Of a stretch of DNA of 64,000 bases, positions 36,247-52,562 are shown piece after piece. Made by a program: the position numbers and the translations under genes. The notes below the pieces were generated by a model. That model had not been told where the DNA came from and ran no database searches. It was given only the letters and a program-made list of their open reading frames with translations. Origin of the DNA: Purshia tridentata (lineage: Eukaryota; Streptophyta; Magnoliopsida; Rosales; Rosaceae); the NCBI GenBank assembly GCA_003254885.1, contig QANT01008170.1:1-64000 (forward strand), given 5' to 3'. Numbering within the stretch: position 1 is the stretch's first letter; each line of letters starts with the position of its first letter.

Positions 36247-37953
36247 ATGCATGGCATGGCTTATTCGTTAGAGCTCAAGCTCTCGAAATTATTGCCACAA
36301 TGCACATTCAAACAGTTGAAGCAAATACATGCCTTAATGGTCACAACATTTCTCAACCAAAATATCCAAATTTTCTCAAAATTTCTTCGGCGAAGCACCG
36401 AGTTTGGGACTATGGAATATCCCAATCTCATATTTTCCCAACTGTGTCCTCAATTCAGTAACGATATCATACTTCAAAATGCCATGATCAGAGGGTATGA
36501 TGCCAGTGGTCTCTTTGAGAAATGTGTGTCACTGTTTGATGAAATGCCTCTGAGAGGACTCAAACCCCATAACTTCACGTACCCATATGTGTTAAACTCG
36601 TGCGCTAAAATGGGTTGGTACAGAAAAGGGAAACAAGTGCATTGCCAGATTGTAAAGCATGGGTTTGAGTCAAATCTAGCGATTACTAATGCGCTTTTCA
36701 ATATGTATGTTAAAATGTTGGATTCTTGTGACCCGGGTGTTGTAAATTATGGGAATTTGAATGATGCCCGCAAGGTATTTGATGTTATGTGTGTGAAACC
36801 TATAGAATTATGGAACCGCATTATTTCACGTTATGTGAGCGTTTGTGATGTTCAGAGTGCAAGAAACTTGTTTGATGTTATGCCTGAAAGGGACGTTGTT
36901 TCGTGGAATTCAATGATTTCAGGCTACGCCAAAGTAAGGGATGTGGGTAATGCAAGAGATTTGTTTGAGAGGATGCCAGAAAGGGATGTCGTCTCTTGGA
37001 CATTGATGATCGGAGTGCATGCCGATACAAGAGACCTAATGACAGCAAGAAAGTATTTCGACATAATGCCATGGAAGAATGTGGTTTCTTGGAACTCTAT
37101 GATTTCAAGTTACACCCAGCATGGAAGGTATGAAGAAGCATTGGAACTTTTTGTCCAAATGCAATCGGATTATGTAGTTCCAGATAAATATACATTTGTT
37201 TCTGTTCTGAAGGCTTGTTCCCACTTGGGTGCTCTAGAGTTTGGGAAGTGGACACACTACTTGATAGAAGATTGGTCTCATTTTGGAACCATTTTGGGGA
37301 CTGCCCTTATAGATATGTATGCCAAGTGCGGGGACATTAATAGAGCTTTTACTCTTTTCATCAAGATGGGAAAGAGGGATGTATTTTGTTGGAATGTTAT
37401 GATTAGATCGGTAGCCATCCATGGAAGAACAGAAGATGCCATCAAGATATACTCATTGATGCAACAGGAAGGGCTGAGGCCAAATGACTACACGTTCACC
37501 GCTGCTCTCTTTGCTTGTAGCCATGGAGGCTTGGTAGAAGAAGGTGAAAGAATCTTCTATGCTATGGAGAAAGAATTTGGGGTTGAACCAAAGCTTGAAC
37601 ATTTTGGCTGCCTAGTTGATTTACTAAGCCGAAATGGTCGGGTGGAGGAAGCACTATGCATAGTAAAGGAAATGCCGTATAAGCCTGATATTGCTATTTG
37701 GGGAGCCTTGCTTGGGGGTTGCAGAGTAAGAAGTCAGGTTAGGTTGGCAGAGGAAGTGATAGAGAGGGCTACTGAGTTGGAAGCAAATGAATCGGGAGTT
37801 TATGTGCTCTTGTCTAATATGCATGCCTCCGTAGGCCAATGGCCACAGGCTCAGAGTGCAAGAGAGAAAATGGAAGAAAAGAAAATTTGGAAGAAAACAG
37901 GGAGTAGTAATGTATATGCTTCTAATGGAGAGGAGGCAGAAACCGTAGAATAA
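36247..37953 (+). CDS. PLS-class pentatricopeptide repeat protein, E type
   Basis: A single exon of 568 codons, as is usual for plant PPR genes. The start MHGMAYSLELKLSKLLPQC leads into QLKQIHALMVTTF, the common N-terminal helix. Repeats follow with signatures such as NFTYPYVLNSCAKMG, ERDVVSWNSMISGYAKVRDV and YTFVSVLKACSHLGALEFGK. The C-terminal E region (KPDIAIWGALLGGCRVRSQV, then ANESGVYVLLSNMHASVGQW) is present, and the protein ends soon after without a DYW domain. Such proteins bind organellar RNA, usually for C-to-U editing, with deaminase supplied in trans. The target RNA and organelle cannot be read here; no clear transit peptide precedes the repeats. ATG at 36256 is an alternative start. 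Confidence 0.93.
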   Translation: MHGMAYSLELKLSKLLPQCTFKQLKQIHALMVTTFLNQNIQIFSKFLRRSTEFGTMEYPNLIFSQLCPQFSNDIILQNAMIRGYDASGLFEKCVSLFDEMPLRGLKPHNFTYPYVLNSCAKMGWYRKGKQVHCQIVKHGFESNLAITNALFNMYVKMLDSCDPGVVNYGNLNDARKVFDVMCVKPIELWNRIISRYVSVCDVQSARNLFDVMPERDVVSWNSMISGYAKVRDVGNARDLFERMPERDVVSWTLMIGVHADTRDLMTARKYFDIMPWKNVVSWNSMISSYTQHGRYEEALELFVQMQSDYVVPDKYTFVSVLKACSHLGALEFGKWTHYLIEDWSHFGTILGTALIDMYAKCGDINRAFTLFIKMGKRDVFCWNVMIRSVAIHGRTEDAIKIYSLMQQEGLRPNDYTFTAALFACSHGGLVEEGERIFYAMEKEFGVEPKLEHFGCLVDLLSRNGRVEEALCIVKEMPYKPDIAIWGALLGGCRVRSQVRLAEEVIERATELEANESGVYVLLSNMHASVGQWPQAQSAREKMEEKKIWKKTGSSNVYASNGEEAETVE

Positions 37954-38855
37954 CGCATCACTTGTCTCTCCTATGAAATTTTGGCTCTTTACAAATGTAT
38001 TTGAGCGTTTAAATGTGAAAGTCCAATAGAATAGAAGCTCGCACCTATATGAAATTAAATATACATATAATTCTCTTTCAATTTAAAAAAGTACTAATTC
38101 ATTAATTTAGCCCAAAATTTGTGTTCAATGTTCATCACTTCCATCAGCAAGGTAATGAACCGTCAAGCTGGCATTTTGTGGGCATGGATAATTTAGCATG
38201 ACTCTGAGCTACACGGAACCCGGAGAACAAAAGGCACCATAACCTTATCGTAAAAAAACCCCTTCTTCATAATAGAAAGAATTTTATTGATCAAAGGTGA
38301 ATTCTACAAGGGTGATTACATGTCACAAGGCTTCATCAACATAAAACTGATACTACCTGTTTATGCATCCATCTCCTACCCACCACACAAAGTTAAGAAG
38401 CTTCCACATACACCCTAAACACATTCATCTCTCACCCACCATTACACGGAAGCATAATTAGTTCTGCTACGAAATCTTAAATTAAAAGAATCTCAAAGAA
38501 ACCAACATATCTTTTCTAGCTGGGAAGAAACAAGAACATCTTAATTTTATGACTAAGGTCTACAAGGACTTGCATAACACAAAAACTGTTTGAATAAAGT
38601 TTCAAGAGTAATGCAAAACACATAAGTTTAGAAGATTAATGCCCAAACATAGATGGACAGACCATATCATAAGATATGCTTCAGTCATCCGGATAAATTG
38701 AAGGATCTCATACTAACCAACTTAAGTTCTGTAACGAAATAATATCCAGGTCTTGAATTCTAGCAGTCCCTGCAATGTTATGAAGATATAATCTTCAGTG
38801 AACTGGTCCACTGGGAGGTGCTATAAGGGTAACTTCAAATTCCATGCTACATTCA
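37954..38855. other. Convergent spacer, PPR to CFIm25
   Basis: Contains the 3' ends of two convergent genes. I see no gene, repeat or transposon structure that I can support. Confidence 0.4.
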
Positions 38856-42819
<3,964 letters not shown>

Positions 42820-44028
42820 CTAAACAGACATTAATGGCTTCTTTCTGCCCACAAAAACCTGCAAAACCCCATCGGATCCACCCGCCACAAGTGTGCACTG
42901 GTCCTCCCCAACTTGTCTCCAGCACACACTACTCACAAACCCATCTACTCCGCTACCCATACCCATACCCGTTAATGGCCCAAACCCATGCACCCATATG
43001 GGCTCACCCCACCTCTTATCATATACAAACACCTCGTTACTTTCCGACCCGCACCCGAACAAACCTCCATTCCTCCACACCGATAACCCGACAAAGCTCC
43101 GACTGTTCGTGTGACCCTTATACGTCCGAATTGCTCGCGGAGCATAATCATCACCATCCGTGTTCCACAGCTTCAAACACCCATCCGTCCCAGCAGACAC
43201 CATCGTTCGGCTCTCAAGAAATCTCACGTAAGTCACGGTCCTTCTGTGCCCCTCGAAAACCAAAACGGGGCCCACCATTTTCCGCACATCATACGCGTAC
43301 GCCTTCCGGTCAGAGCATCCAACGGCCACCAACGTGCCACCGAAAGGGTTGAACTCCACGCAGCAGACCGGGTTGCGCGCCTCGCTGGGCTGCACCACAG
43401 CCACGCATTCCCCGCCGTCGCAGCGCGGGTCCCACATTTGGAGGGTCCCGTCGTCAGAGCTAGACGCCCCGAGAACCGGATCCGAGTGCGAGTAGTCGAC
43501 ACTCCAGACCCGGCGCCCACCGTGCTCGTCGCGCTCGAAGATAGGTAGCCTCGTTTCGAGATCGTACTCAGTGACGACCCCATCGTAGTCGCCGGAGCAC
43601 AGGACCCGACCCGACGAGCCGGGTCGCCAGCGGAGGCTGCTGAGCTTAGCTGGCGTGCACATGTAATAGTCACATGCAGTTGCGTGGTCTAATAACGTCA
43701 AATCGTGCTGATCATCATAATCAAGATCATGTGGTAGCAGAGACTTGAAGCTGTAAATTCTGATCTTTCGTGCAATCCCAGCAGTGGCCACGACCGTATC
43801 GGAGGGGTCGAATTCGACTACGCCGAGGGTGTTGGACACGGCAGCGCCGCCAGCGCTTGAAGACACAATTGTTGAGAGACTGAAAGCCCATTCACATCTA
43901 GCTGCAGCAGATCTTTCTGGTTTTTCTTCTTCTTCTTCTATGTTTTCTCTTTGGCTTTCTTTTCCTGATGATTTTATTCTTTGTTGGGTTGGAAAATGGG
44001 ATCCTGAGGCTGAGGAGAAGTTTCTCAT
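42820..44028 (-). CDS. WD40 repressor of UV-B photomorphogenesis (RUP1/RUP2-like)
   Basis: Intronless, 402 codons. A short acidic N-terminus (ENIEEEEEKPERSAAARCEW) leads into seven WD40 blades. Examples are SSLRWRPGSSGRVLCSGDYD, VWSVDYSHSDPVLGASSSDD, CCVEFNPFGGTLVAVGCSDR and VTYVRFLESRTMVSAGTDGC. The last blade carries FVSSVCWRQ and ends LQVFVGRKKP. The length, lack of introns and blade sequences fit RUP1/RUP2/EFO rather than COP1 or SPA, which carry extra N-terminal domains. RUPs re-dimerise the UV-B receptor UVR8 and act with CUL4-DDB1; DWD-like blades are present. RUP1 against RUP2 cannot be settled without a tree. GC content is notably higher than in neighbouring genes. Confidence 0.9.
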   Translation of the reverse strand: MRNFSSASGSHFPTQQRIKSSGKESQRENIEEEEEKPERSAAARCEWAFSLSTIVSSSAGGAAVSNTLGVVEFDPSDTVVATAGIARKIRIYSFKSLLPHDLDYDDQHDLTLLDHATACDYYMCTPAKLSSLRWRPGSSGRVLCSGDYDGVVTEYDLETRLPIFERDEHGGRRVWSVDYSHSDPVLGASSSDDGTLQMWDPRCDGGECVAVVQPSEARNPVCCVEFNPFGGTLVAVGCSDRKAYAYDVRKMVGPVLVFEGHRRTVTYVRFLESRTMVSAGTDGCLKLWNTDGDDYAPRAIRTYKGHTNSRSFVGLSVWRNGGLFGCGSESNEVFVYDKRWGEPIWVHGFGPLTGMGMGSGVDGFVSSVCWRQVGEDQCTLVAGGSDGVLQVFVGRKKPLMSV

Positions 44029-44251
44029 TTCCCATTCATATGAAATAGTGGTTTAATTTGGAGGTTTATTAATTGGGAGGGGGCTCCTACTTTCGAAACC
44101 AACCAAAGCCTCCCATGATCCTTGCACAGGACGACTTAAGTGGGTCACTTCATAGAGGATGTGGAATTGTGAATAATCCATAAACAGGTAGCTTTTAGCT
44201 AGATGGGGTCCTCATTCTCAAATTTCTTTTTTCATTTTTCTTTTAATTTGG

Positions 44252-44261
44252 TGCACGTCAA
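44252..44261 (-). promoter_or_regulatory. ACGT-core element upstream of RUP-like gene
   Basis: TGCACGTCAA holds an ACGT core (GACGTGCA on the minus strand) about 225 bp before the start codon. HY5-type bZIP factors bind such cores in Arabidopsis RUP promoters. Single short motifs arise by chance, so this is weak. Confidence 0.25.
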
Positions 44262-46075
44262 CTTCTCTTTTTGCTTCATAGAATTTCATTCTTCATGTTT
44301 CTTCAATTTACAACAATGCCATTCTTTCCACAAATAATATTTACGCTCTTGTGTATCTGTCTTTGTATATACTTATTGTCTACTTATCAAACAATGAGAG
44401 AAATATACATAACGTTAAAATGTCGTTTAGTTCGGGAATGAATAATAACATGTACATTCCTCAATCGATTAATTTATTTTTCTAAAAGTGCATGTCCGAA
44501 ACTCTGATTTGTTTTGATAAGAGCCCTTGTAGTGAAATGGGCAATTGGGGCATTTCACATCAAATATGATTAATTTTGTAATAGAGTGCAACTCAAATAT
44601 TAATTGGTTTTATAGATTGGGGGAGGGGGGTGTATTTATTGTATATTAATAATTTCGCGGCGAAGGTGGAGAAGGGCAGAAGAGGACTAAATGGAGGAGT
44701 GTTGGTTGGTTTTGTGCCTCAATTTTTTGTATGGGAGATGGTGTGGACACAGGTTGTTTGTCCCCCCTGCATTACGTGGTTTAAGCAATGCCTTTTATCC
44801 CCGGACCTCATAAAACTGCACTTGACTCCCCATACATTCTCAACCTCCTTTTTCTTTTTAATATCTATACATATGAGCCAGCATGGATATATGGTACAAA
44901 AATATTAATTTCCTTAATTAGAATCTATAAAACGTTCTCTTTTTTATTAAGGATAACCATTTTAACTGTTCAGTTAGCAATGACTAGGTAAAGGCACTTT
45001 TCTGCTCTGGCCACCCTGTGGATTTATATTCAAGTATACATTATTATTCCCACCTTATTAACACAGATCGAGTACCACCGCAGAGATCGACGACGTTGGC
45101 CGTGTATCTAGCCATCGATCATTGGCCGTGTGTAAATATTGATCTGGATCATGAATAATTGAATATGCATGTTTCAGTTTAAAACAATTACAATATATCT
45201 ATAGAATATACGGTGTATCGCCGAGTAGTCTGTTAGCATTAATTTGTCATCATGTATGGCATTAAAAGTTTTATTAATATTATTTAATTTAGTGAATGAT
45301 ATTCAATTTTTTTATCATAAGAAATCTGAAATCTTAAGTTCAAAAATCAAATCACATAAATGACAGTAAATTAATAAATGATAAATGTATCTCTCACTCA
45401 TTACGAATTGGAACCAAGCATTTTCATATGTAGCACTGTACTAATTAATTAAGCTCATGTTGCATCATATTAAAATAAAAAATATAAAAAATCCTCATAT
45501 TGCATCACCCATCAATAATTAATATATATCATGCTCAATATTGCTCAACCAGTACTGACACTGATAGATAAATGTGTTCAATCATTACAATATATCAAAC
45601 AATTGCTTTAATTTCTGGTTTTCTTCCGTGAACGATAACACATTAAGGGATGTAATAAAATTTAACTCTAAAATGGAATGCCTAAAATGATATAAGAATT
45701 TTATTACGCCAACACACCATGACATCGATACCAATTACACTTGGATGTTTGTAAATGAGAACAACTACATGTAAGGTGTATACATCAATTCTTTCATAAC
45801 ATGTTCTCACATATTAGTTATAATTATTATTGAGTTTAGAGCATATATATATATATATATATATATAGAGCCTTTATGTTGAAGTATATTTCATCTTAAA
45901 CATAATAAAATATGACTCAGCGACTCACTTCATACTATAATTTGAGATTGAAACTGTCTATTTTTTTAAAGAGTATATGTACGACACGTCAAAAATCTCA
46001 CCATAGCCATTAGTCATAGAACTTCGATGTTTTGTAAATATACGACATGTCGTAAATTGGTACGACCTGAGATGA
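44262..46075. other. Spacer between RUP-like gene and MSH3
   Basis: AT-rich spacer between divergent genes, with an (AT)n microsatellite of about 13 units at 45842-45869. The open frame at 44630-44908 has no recognisable family. No transposon ends seen. Confidence 0.4.
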
Positions 46076-46085
46076 GCGCGCCAAA
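46076..46085 (-). promoter_or_regulatory. E2F site upstream of MSH3
   Basis: GCGCGCCAAA reads TTTGGCGCGC on the minus strand, containing the canonical E2F core TTTGGCGC. It lies 87 bp before the MSH3 start codon. E2F control of S-phase repair genes is well known in plants; binding here is inferred. Confidence 0.6.
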
Positions 46086-46162
46086 TCAACAAACCCCAGT
46101 CATAAGTTGTCTTCACTCTTCAGTCGTCACTGCCAAAAGCTAAAACCATCGGTGACACCACC

Positions 46163-49100
46163 ATGGGAAAGCATAAGCAGCAAGTCATATCGCGCTTCTT
46201 TGCTCCCAAATCCAAACCCACATACCCTTCATCTTCTTCATCATCCTCAACACCTCTAAACCCATCCTCCTCATCATCATCATCTCCATCAAACCCTAAA
46301 CACCCACCAACCCCACCTCCCAAAATCACAGCCACAGTCACTTTCTCACCCTCCAAACGTAGTCTCCTCTCCTCCCATCTCACCTCCCCATCTGCCAAAC
46401 GTCCCAAACTCCCCAAACTCTCTCCCCACACCCACAACCCTATTCCCACGCAACCCAATCCCTCCCTCCACCAGAAGTTCCTCCAAAAACTTCTAGAACC
46501 CTCCTCCGACCTTCCAGAACCTTCTCCTTCTTCTTCCAACCCACCAATCAAGTACACGCCCTTGGAGCAACAAGTGGTGGACCTCAAAAAGAGATACCCA
46601 GATGTTCTTTTGATGGTAGAAGTCGGTTACAAGTACCGATTTTTCGGCGAAGATGCCGAAATTGCTGCACGGATTCTGGGGATTTATGCTCACATGGATC
46701 ACAATTTCTTGACTTCTAGTGTACCCACTTTTCGGTTGAATGTACACGTTAGGAGGCTAGTGAGTGTTGGGTATAAGGTCGGCGTGGTGAAGCAGACCGA
46801 AACCGCTGCGATTAAGGCCCATGGGTCAAACCGGTCCGGCCCATTTTGCCGGGGATTGTCGGCATTGTATACAAAGGCGACGCTGGAGGCGGCTGAGGAT
46901 GTGGGGGGTGGGGAAGAGGGGTGTGGTGGGGATAGTAATTATTTGGCTTGTGTGGTGGATAAGAGTATTTTGACGGAAAATGTGGATTGTGGAGTTGAGA
47001 GTGGGACTGAAGTGAAAGTTGGGGTTGTGGCGGTGGAGATATCGACCGGAGACGTTGTATATGGAGAATTCAATGATAATTTTATGAGGAGTGGGCTTGA
47101 GGCTGTGGTTCTGAGCTTGTCTCCTTCTGAGTTGCTTCTTGGAGACCCACTCTCCAAACAAACAGAGAAAGTATGTGGTATTTTCTACTTGCAACTTGCA
47201 ATGAAATGAAAATTGCTTTTAATGTTGTTAGAAAATTGAGTTACACCCCAAGCTTTTGTCTTTGGACATGTTATTTCGGTGTATGTAACTGTTGTCTAGC
47301 TTATTTTAGAATAAGGGCTTTCCATTAACTTCTGTTAATTTGTTAATAGCAGTTGAAAAAAGCTTTTTCAGCTTGCATTCTCTTCAATGCATTTTCAAGT
47401 CATTATTTTATTAATTCTTGTCATTAGATGTTGCTTGCGTTTGCTGGACCTGCTTCAAGTGTGCGCGTTGAGCGCGCCTCACGAGATTGCTTCAACGATG
47501 GAGGTGCTCTTGCTGAAGTAATGTCTTTGTATGAAATCACGGATGAAGATAGTTTAGCAGATAATCCAAAGGGAAAAAAAGAGGTGACTGAACAGGGTAA
47601 TCCTCGTTTGGCAATTGAGGTATGAGATTTTTGGTATTTTATCCTCATTAATGACCCTACTTTTTCTTTTTCTTTTTTTAAAATGTCATGTATTTTACCC
47701 TTGGCCAGTATGTTTGCCCCATGCTAGTATCTTGCATGATTTGACCATGCCATTGGATTTTATTATCACTATGGATCAGTGGACTATTTCTGTTCTGTGT
47801 GATCTGTCAGTGACAAAATTTCTTTTGCTCCTCTCCTTTTGTTAGAAGATCATCATTTTCTGGTTTAACTTTATTTTCCTGTTCACTTGTTGATTTGATG
47901 TATTTATTGTTATCGCACTTCTACTCATCTACATTTTCTTTACTCTTCTTTACTCTGTTTTGAAGGGAATCATGAAAATGCCAAATTTGGCAGTCCAAGC
48001 ATTGGCCCTAACTATTCGTCATCTGAAACAATTTGGTTTTGAAAGGATCCTACACCTAGGAGCTTCTTTTAGGCCCTTCTCAAGCAACGTGGAGATGAAT
48101 CTCTCGGCCAATGCACTTCAACAATTGGAGGTATCCGATGCTATTCATGTGTTTTGCTGAAGAGTGGTTTGCTCTGAAATTTTAATAACTAATATTTTGT
48201 AATGCCGACTGATATCGATGACTCTTCTTTTGCCACCTAACTGGGGGTTGATATTAGGATAAGTGGATAACCAACAACAATGCATTTTCTCAAAGATTGG
48301 TGTAATTTACTTAACTAATTATACCTTGCTACAGATATTTGGTTCAGGTTACTAACTCTATTTCCAAAACCAATATGGATTTGGTAGAGGTAATTCTGTG
48401 TCATTTTTTCGTTATTCAAAAATTGCATCTATGATTAAGTATTAAGTTGAATTTATTAATCAATATATGAGAAAAGAATGTTGAGAGGCTTTTACCATGA
48501 TAACTAAATCTTGCAGGGAAAATATTAAATGCTGCATGCTTAGTTGGCAGATTGAGAAACTAACTAATTTGGAGCTTATCCTTATTCTTGTATAATGTTA
48601 TAACCATGATGGAAATCAAGCTTTCCTATATGCTGAAAGATGCAACAGTTATCCTTTTTAAAAATTTCCGGGTTTATACTTTATTTTGACACTGGGTAAA
48701 CATTCCCAATGCCTTTAGGTATTGAAGAACAACACTGATGGGTCCGAGTCTGGCTCCTTGCTGCAGTCTATGAATCATACTCTTACTGTATACGGTTCAA
48801 GGCTTCTTAGACACTGGGTATGAGCTGCATGTAAACGTTTTATTTTTCTCTCTTGAGATTTTAGTTTTTCATTTTTTTACCAGTTGTTTGTTCCCTTGCA
48901 TGTTACAGGTAACTCACCCTTTGTGTGATAGAAACATGATTTCCGCTCGTCTTGATGCCGTTTCTGAGATTGCAGAATCCATGGGGTCTTCTAAAGCTTC
49001 TCAGAATATTGAAGGTCAAGGAGATGCGGAAGATTCTTATGTAACAGGTTTGAGACCAGAGTTTAATTATATACTTTCTTCAGTTCTGACGACTTTGGGA

Positions 49101-52100
49101 AGGTCACAAGATATTCAACGCGGGATAACGAGAATCTTTCATCGGACTGCCACTCCATCTGAGGTGATGCATGGGTTCTCCTCCAACCTGCTATTTTTGA
49201 ATAGCTGTATGTTTGTAAATCATTAATTTGTCATCTTCTGGGTCAAGTTGATTGCAACTTTTTTCTTTTTTAAAGTAAAAAAAAGAAGACTTGATGAAGT
49301 AATAGATAGATAATATTAATATCTAGTGATGTGTGCTCAGAGGCTGTTTGTTTTATTTGGGCTTGGTGCAACTAAATAGTTTGCCTCACCTAAGTGATTG
49401 AGTTTCTCAATAATGGGAATGTACAGTTCATTGCAGTTGTTCAAGCTATTCTATATGCTGGAAAACAACTTCAGCAACTTCAAATTGAAGAAGGTGAAAT
49501 CGAAAAAAATTTGAGAGGAAAGACAGTGTGCTCCGAACTTTTGAGGAAGATGATTGTGACTGCTTCATCATCTAGTGTAATTGGAAATGCTGCAAAGCTG
49601 TTGTCTACCCTTAACAAGGAAGCAGCTGACCACCAGGATCTACCAAACTTAATCATCATTTCTAATGGCCAGTTTCCTGAGGTTTGTACTACGAGATCAA
49701 TAGTCTGAATTTCACATCTATTTATGGATACTGTATGCTGCCTTTTTCATTCACACTCCTACCTTGTTTGTCAAACTTATTTGATTAGGTTGCTAAAGCA
49801 CGGAAAGAGGTTCAATTGGCAAAGGAGAATTTGGATTCTCTCATCAGTTTGTATCGCAAACAGCTTGGAATCCGCAAGTTGGAATTTATGAGTGTGTCTG
49901 GAACAACACACTTGATAGAGGTAGGTTGTTGAAGTTCATCCTGGGAATATTCTTATGTGTATGGACATTCCAAGTGCAAGTTACAAATGTTGTTATATCT
50001 AATTTAATGTAGCATTGCCTGCAGTTGCCCTTAGATGTTAAGGTACCTTCCAATTGGGTTAAGATCAATAGTACCAAAAAAACAGTGCGGTATCACCCAC
50101 CTGATGTCTTGACTGCTTTAGACCAGCTGGCCCTTGCAAATGAGGAACTCACTGTTGCTTGTCATGCTGCTTGGGATAGCTTTCTAAGTGGCTTTGGTAA
50201 ATATTATGCCGAGTTCCAAGCTGCTGTTCAAGCACTAGCCTGTTTAGATTGTCTTTATTCACTTGCTGTTCTTTCAAGAAATAAGGTATGTACTGGAGGT
50301 TAATTATAATATCTTGCTTCAATCTGCAACTTATTTTGTTGTTATATTGTCATGTAAATATAGGGACACATATAAAAATACATTTTTGCACAAGATTTCA
50401 ACATTCGGATAATTAAATATCTTTCGATATGACAAAAAAAGAGATAATCAATATCTAACAGTTAATTTAATGCTTTTTTGGAAACATAATTAATTTCTCT
50501 CTTCAAATCTATTCTATATAAACAAATTCACTTAATGCTTCTTTGGAAACAAACTCACTTACCTACTTATTTGTTGCAGAACTATGTACGTCCAGTGTTT
50601 GTATATGATGATGAACCTGTTCAGATACGCATCTCTTCTGGCCGTCATCCGGTACTTAATACTTATACAATGCATATTAGGTTTAAGAAATTATGAATGC
50701 TTAAAGTTTTATTACTGGTTTCTTCACAACTTGCATGTCAAGTCAATGTCTTTATCATCTGATGGGAAACGTATGCAATCTTGATATTTTGATTGATAAT
50801 CTGAAACGTTAGGTTTCAAATCTCTATTGGCAATTCCACTTTCTTCTGCTGAATTTAGCCAAGACACTTGGTTTGCCAGAGTTTTGAAGAAATCAAATTA
50901 GAGCGGATCAAAATTGAAGACTCCTGCATTTTCATTAATACTGTTGTATGAAAACAATGTTATGGCTCATTTCAAGTTGTCCATAGCTGCTATTACTAAG
51001 AAATGACTAGTTTTTATGTGTCATTCTGGGCTTCTCTTTAATGATAACAATTTCTTACCAGGTTTTAGAGACTACATTACAAGACAATTTTGTACCAAAT
51101 GACACAGATTTACATGCAGATGAAGAGTATTGTCAGATTATTACTGGACCCAACATGGGTGGAAAAAGTTGCTACATTCGCCAAGTTGCTCTGATTGCTA
51201 TAATGGCTCAGGTAAAGTGAGAGCTCCAACTAATATATCTTGCTATGACTGTTACATTCTCTGATAATCTTGCAAATACTAGTTGTATTTTTAGTTGACA
51301 TATTTGGAGGTATATATAGCTTATATTTTTGAAGGTATGATACTGTTTCAATTGTCTTAAGCTGTAGTTAATGTAAAATAATTCTCATAATGTTCAACAT
51401 TTTTCTAGTTGCTCTTTGGTTTGATAACTGAATCTCTTAACAGCCGTTGCCTTTTTAAAGTGTGTTCTCATTCTTCTAGGTTGGTTCCTTTGTACCAGCA
51501 TCATCGGCAAAACTGCATGTGCTGGATGGCATCTATACTCGAATGGGTGCTTCTGACAGTATCCAACAAGGGCGAAGCACCTTTCTTGATGAACTGAGTG
51601 AGGCTTCACATATACTGCACAATTGCACAGCACGCTCACTGGTCATCATTGACGAGCTTGGGAGGGGCACAAGTACACATGATGGCGTGGCTATTGCTTA
51701 CGCCACATTACATCATCTACTACAGCAGAAAAGATGCATGGTCCTCTTTGTCACGCACTATCCAAAAATTGCTTATATCAAAACTGAATTCCCAGGCTCA
51801 GTGGGGGCATACCATGTTTCTTATCTGACTTCAAATAGAGATATGGGTAAGATGGACAAGACATCTGGAAATGAAGATGTCACTTACTTATATAAGCTTG
51901 TGTCTGGTGTTTCAGAGAGGAGTTTTGGATTTAAGGTTGCGGAGCTTGCACAGGTATTCCTCCACCCTCTCTCCCTTCCCCTTCATGGGGTGCTCTATCA
52001 TGTAATTTAAATTGGGCACTTTATGTTTTGCAGCTACCATCCTCATGCATCAGCCGAGCAACTATCATGGCTGCTAGGTTGGAGGCAGTGGTAAGCAGCC

Positions 52101-52562
52101 GAGCAAGAAATAAATATGGCCTAAAGTGGTTGCTAAGATCACTGGTGATAGATCAGAAACAAGAAGCACAAGAGGAAATGCTGGCATCTCCTGAGTACTC
52201 TTGTGCAAGATGGAGTCAGAATCTAGAGGAAATAAATGGTTGTGCGTACAAGGAATTCCTTATGAATTTGAAAGCTGCAATAGTCAATGATGACCTTGCA
52301 AAAAGCTTTTGGTATCTGAATGATGCAAGAAGGATTGCAAGAGAGTTAATAGGCAGGTAAAGATGAAATTTATTAGTTTTTGTTGGTTTTTCTACACTAG
52401 TAGTAGTTGATCATGGTAGTTTGTATTACTTTGCATCATAAACTGCTGATATCTTCATTCATTGAATCATTCTCGTGTAGTTCCCAGATAACGAGAAAGC
52501 TGGTTGCCATGTATACTGCAGGGAAGACAGCAACAGCAAGTGATGGAGACAGACCTCCGTAG
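46163..52562 (+). CDS. MSH3: DNA mismatch repair protein MSH3
   Basis: Thirteen exons (46163-47170, 47428-47619, 47966-48130, 48719-48817, 48909-49163, 49427-49681, 49789-49920, 50025-50285, 50580-50651, 51062-51211, 51480-51953, 52034-52356, 52481-52562) join into 1155 codons. A PCNA-binding box QQVISRFF lies at residues 6-13. A serine/proline-rich linker follows, then the MutS I mismatch domain with [15 protein letters not shown], whose YK pair is the MSH3-type loop contact. Connector, lever and clamp segments follow. The ATPase has Walker A GPNMGGKS near 842-849 and Walker B LVIIDE near 917-922, then GRGTSTHDG and FVTHYPKIA. It pairs with MSH2 (MutS-beta) to repair insertion-deletion loops in the nucleus. 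All catalytic motifs are intact. Confidence 0.95.

Noticed and set aside
42834-43548. Open frames opposite the RUP-like gene
   Set aside because: High GC in the sense gene removes stops on the other strand. The translated sequences are H/P/R-rich and resemble nothing.
48340-48400. Possible extra small exon in MSH3 (GTTACTAACTCT to GTAGAG)
   Set aside because: It would open in frame, but flanking exons already join smoothly (LQQLE to VLKNNTDG), matching the family without it.
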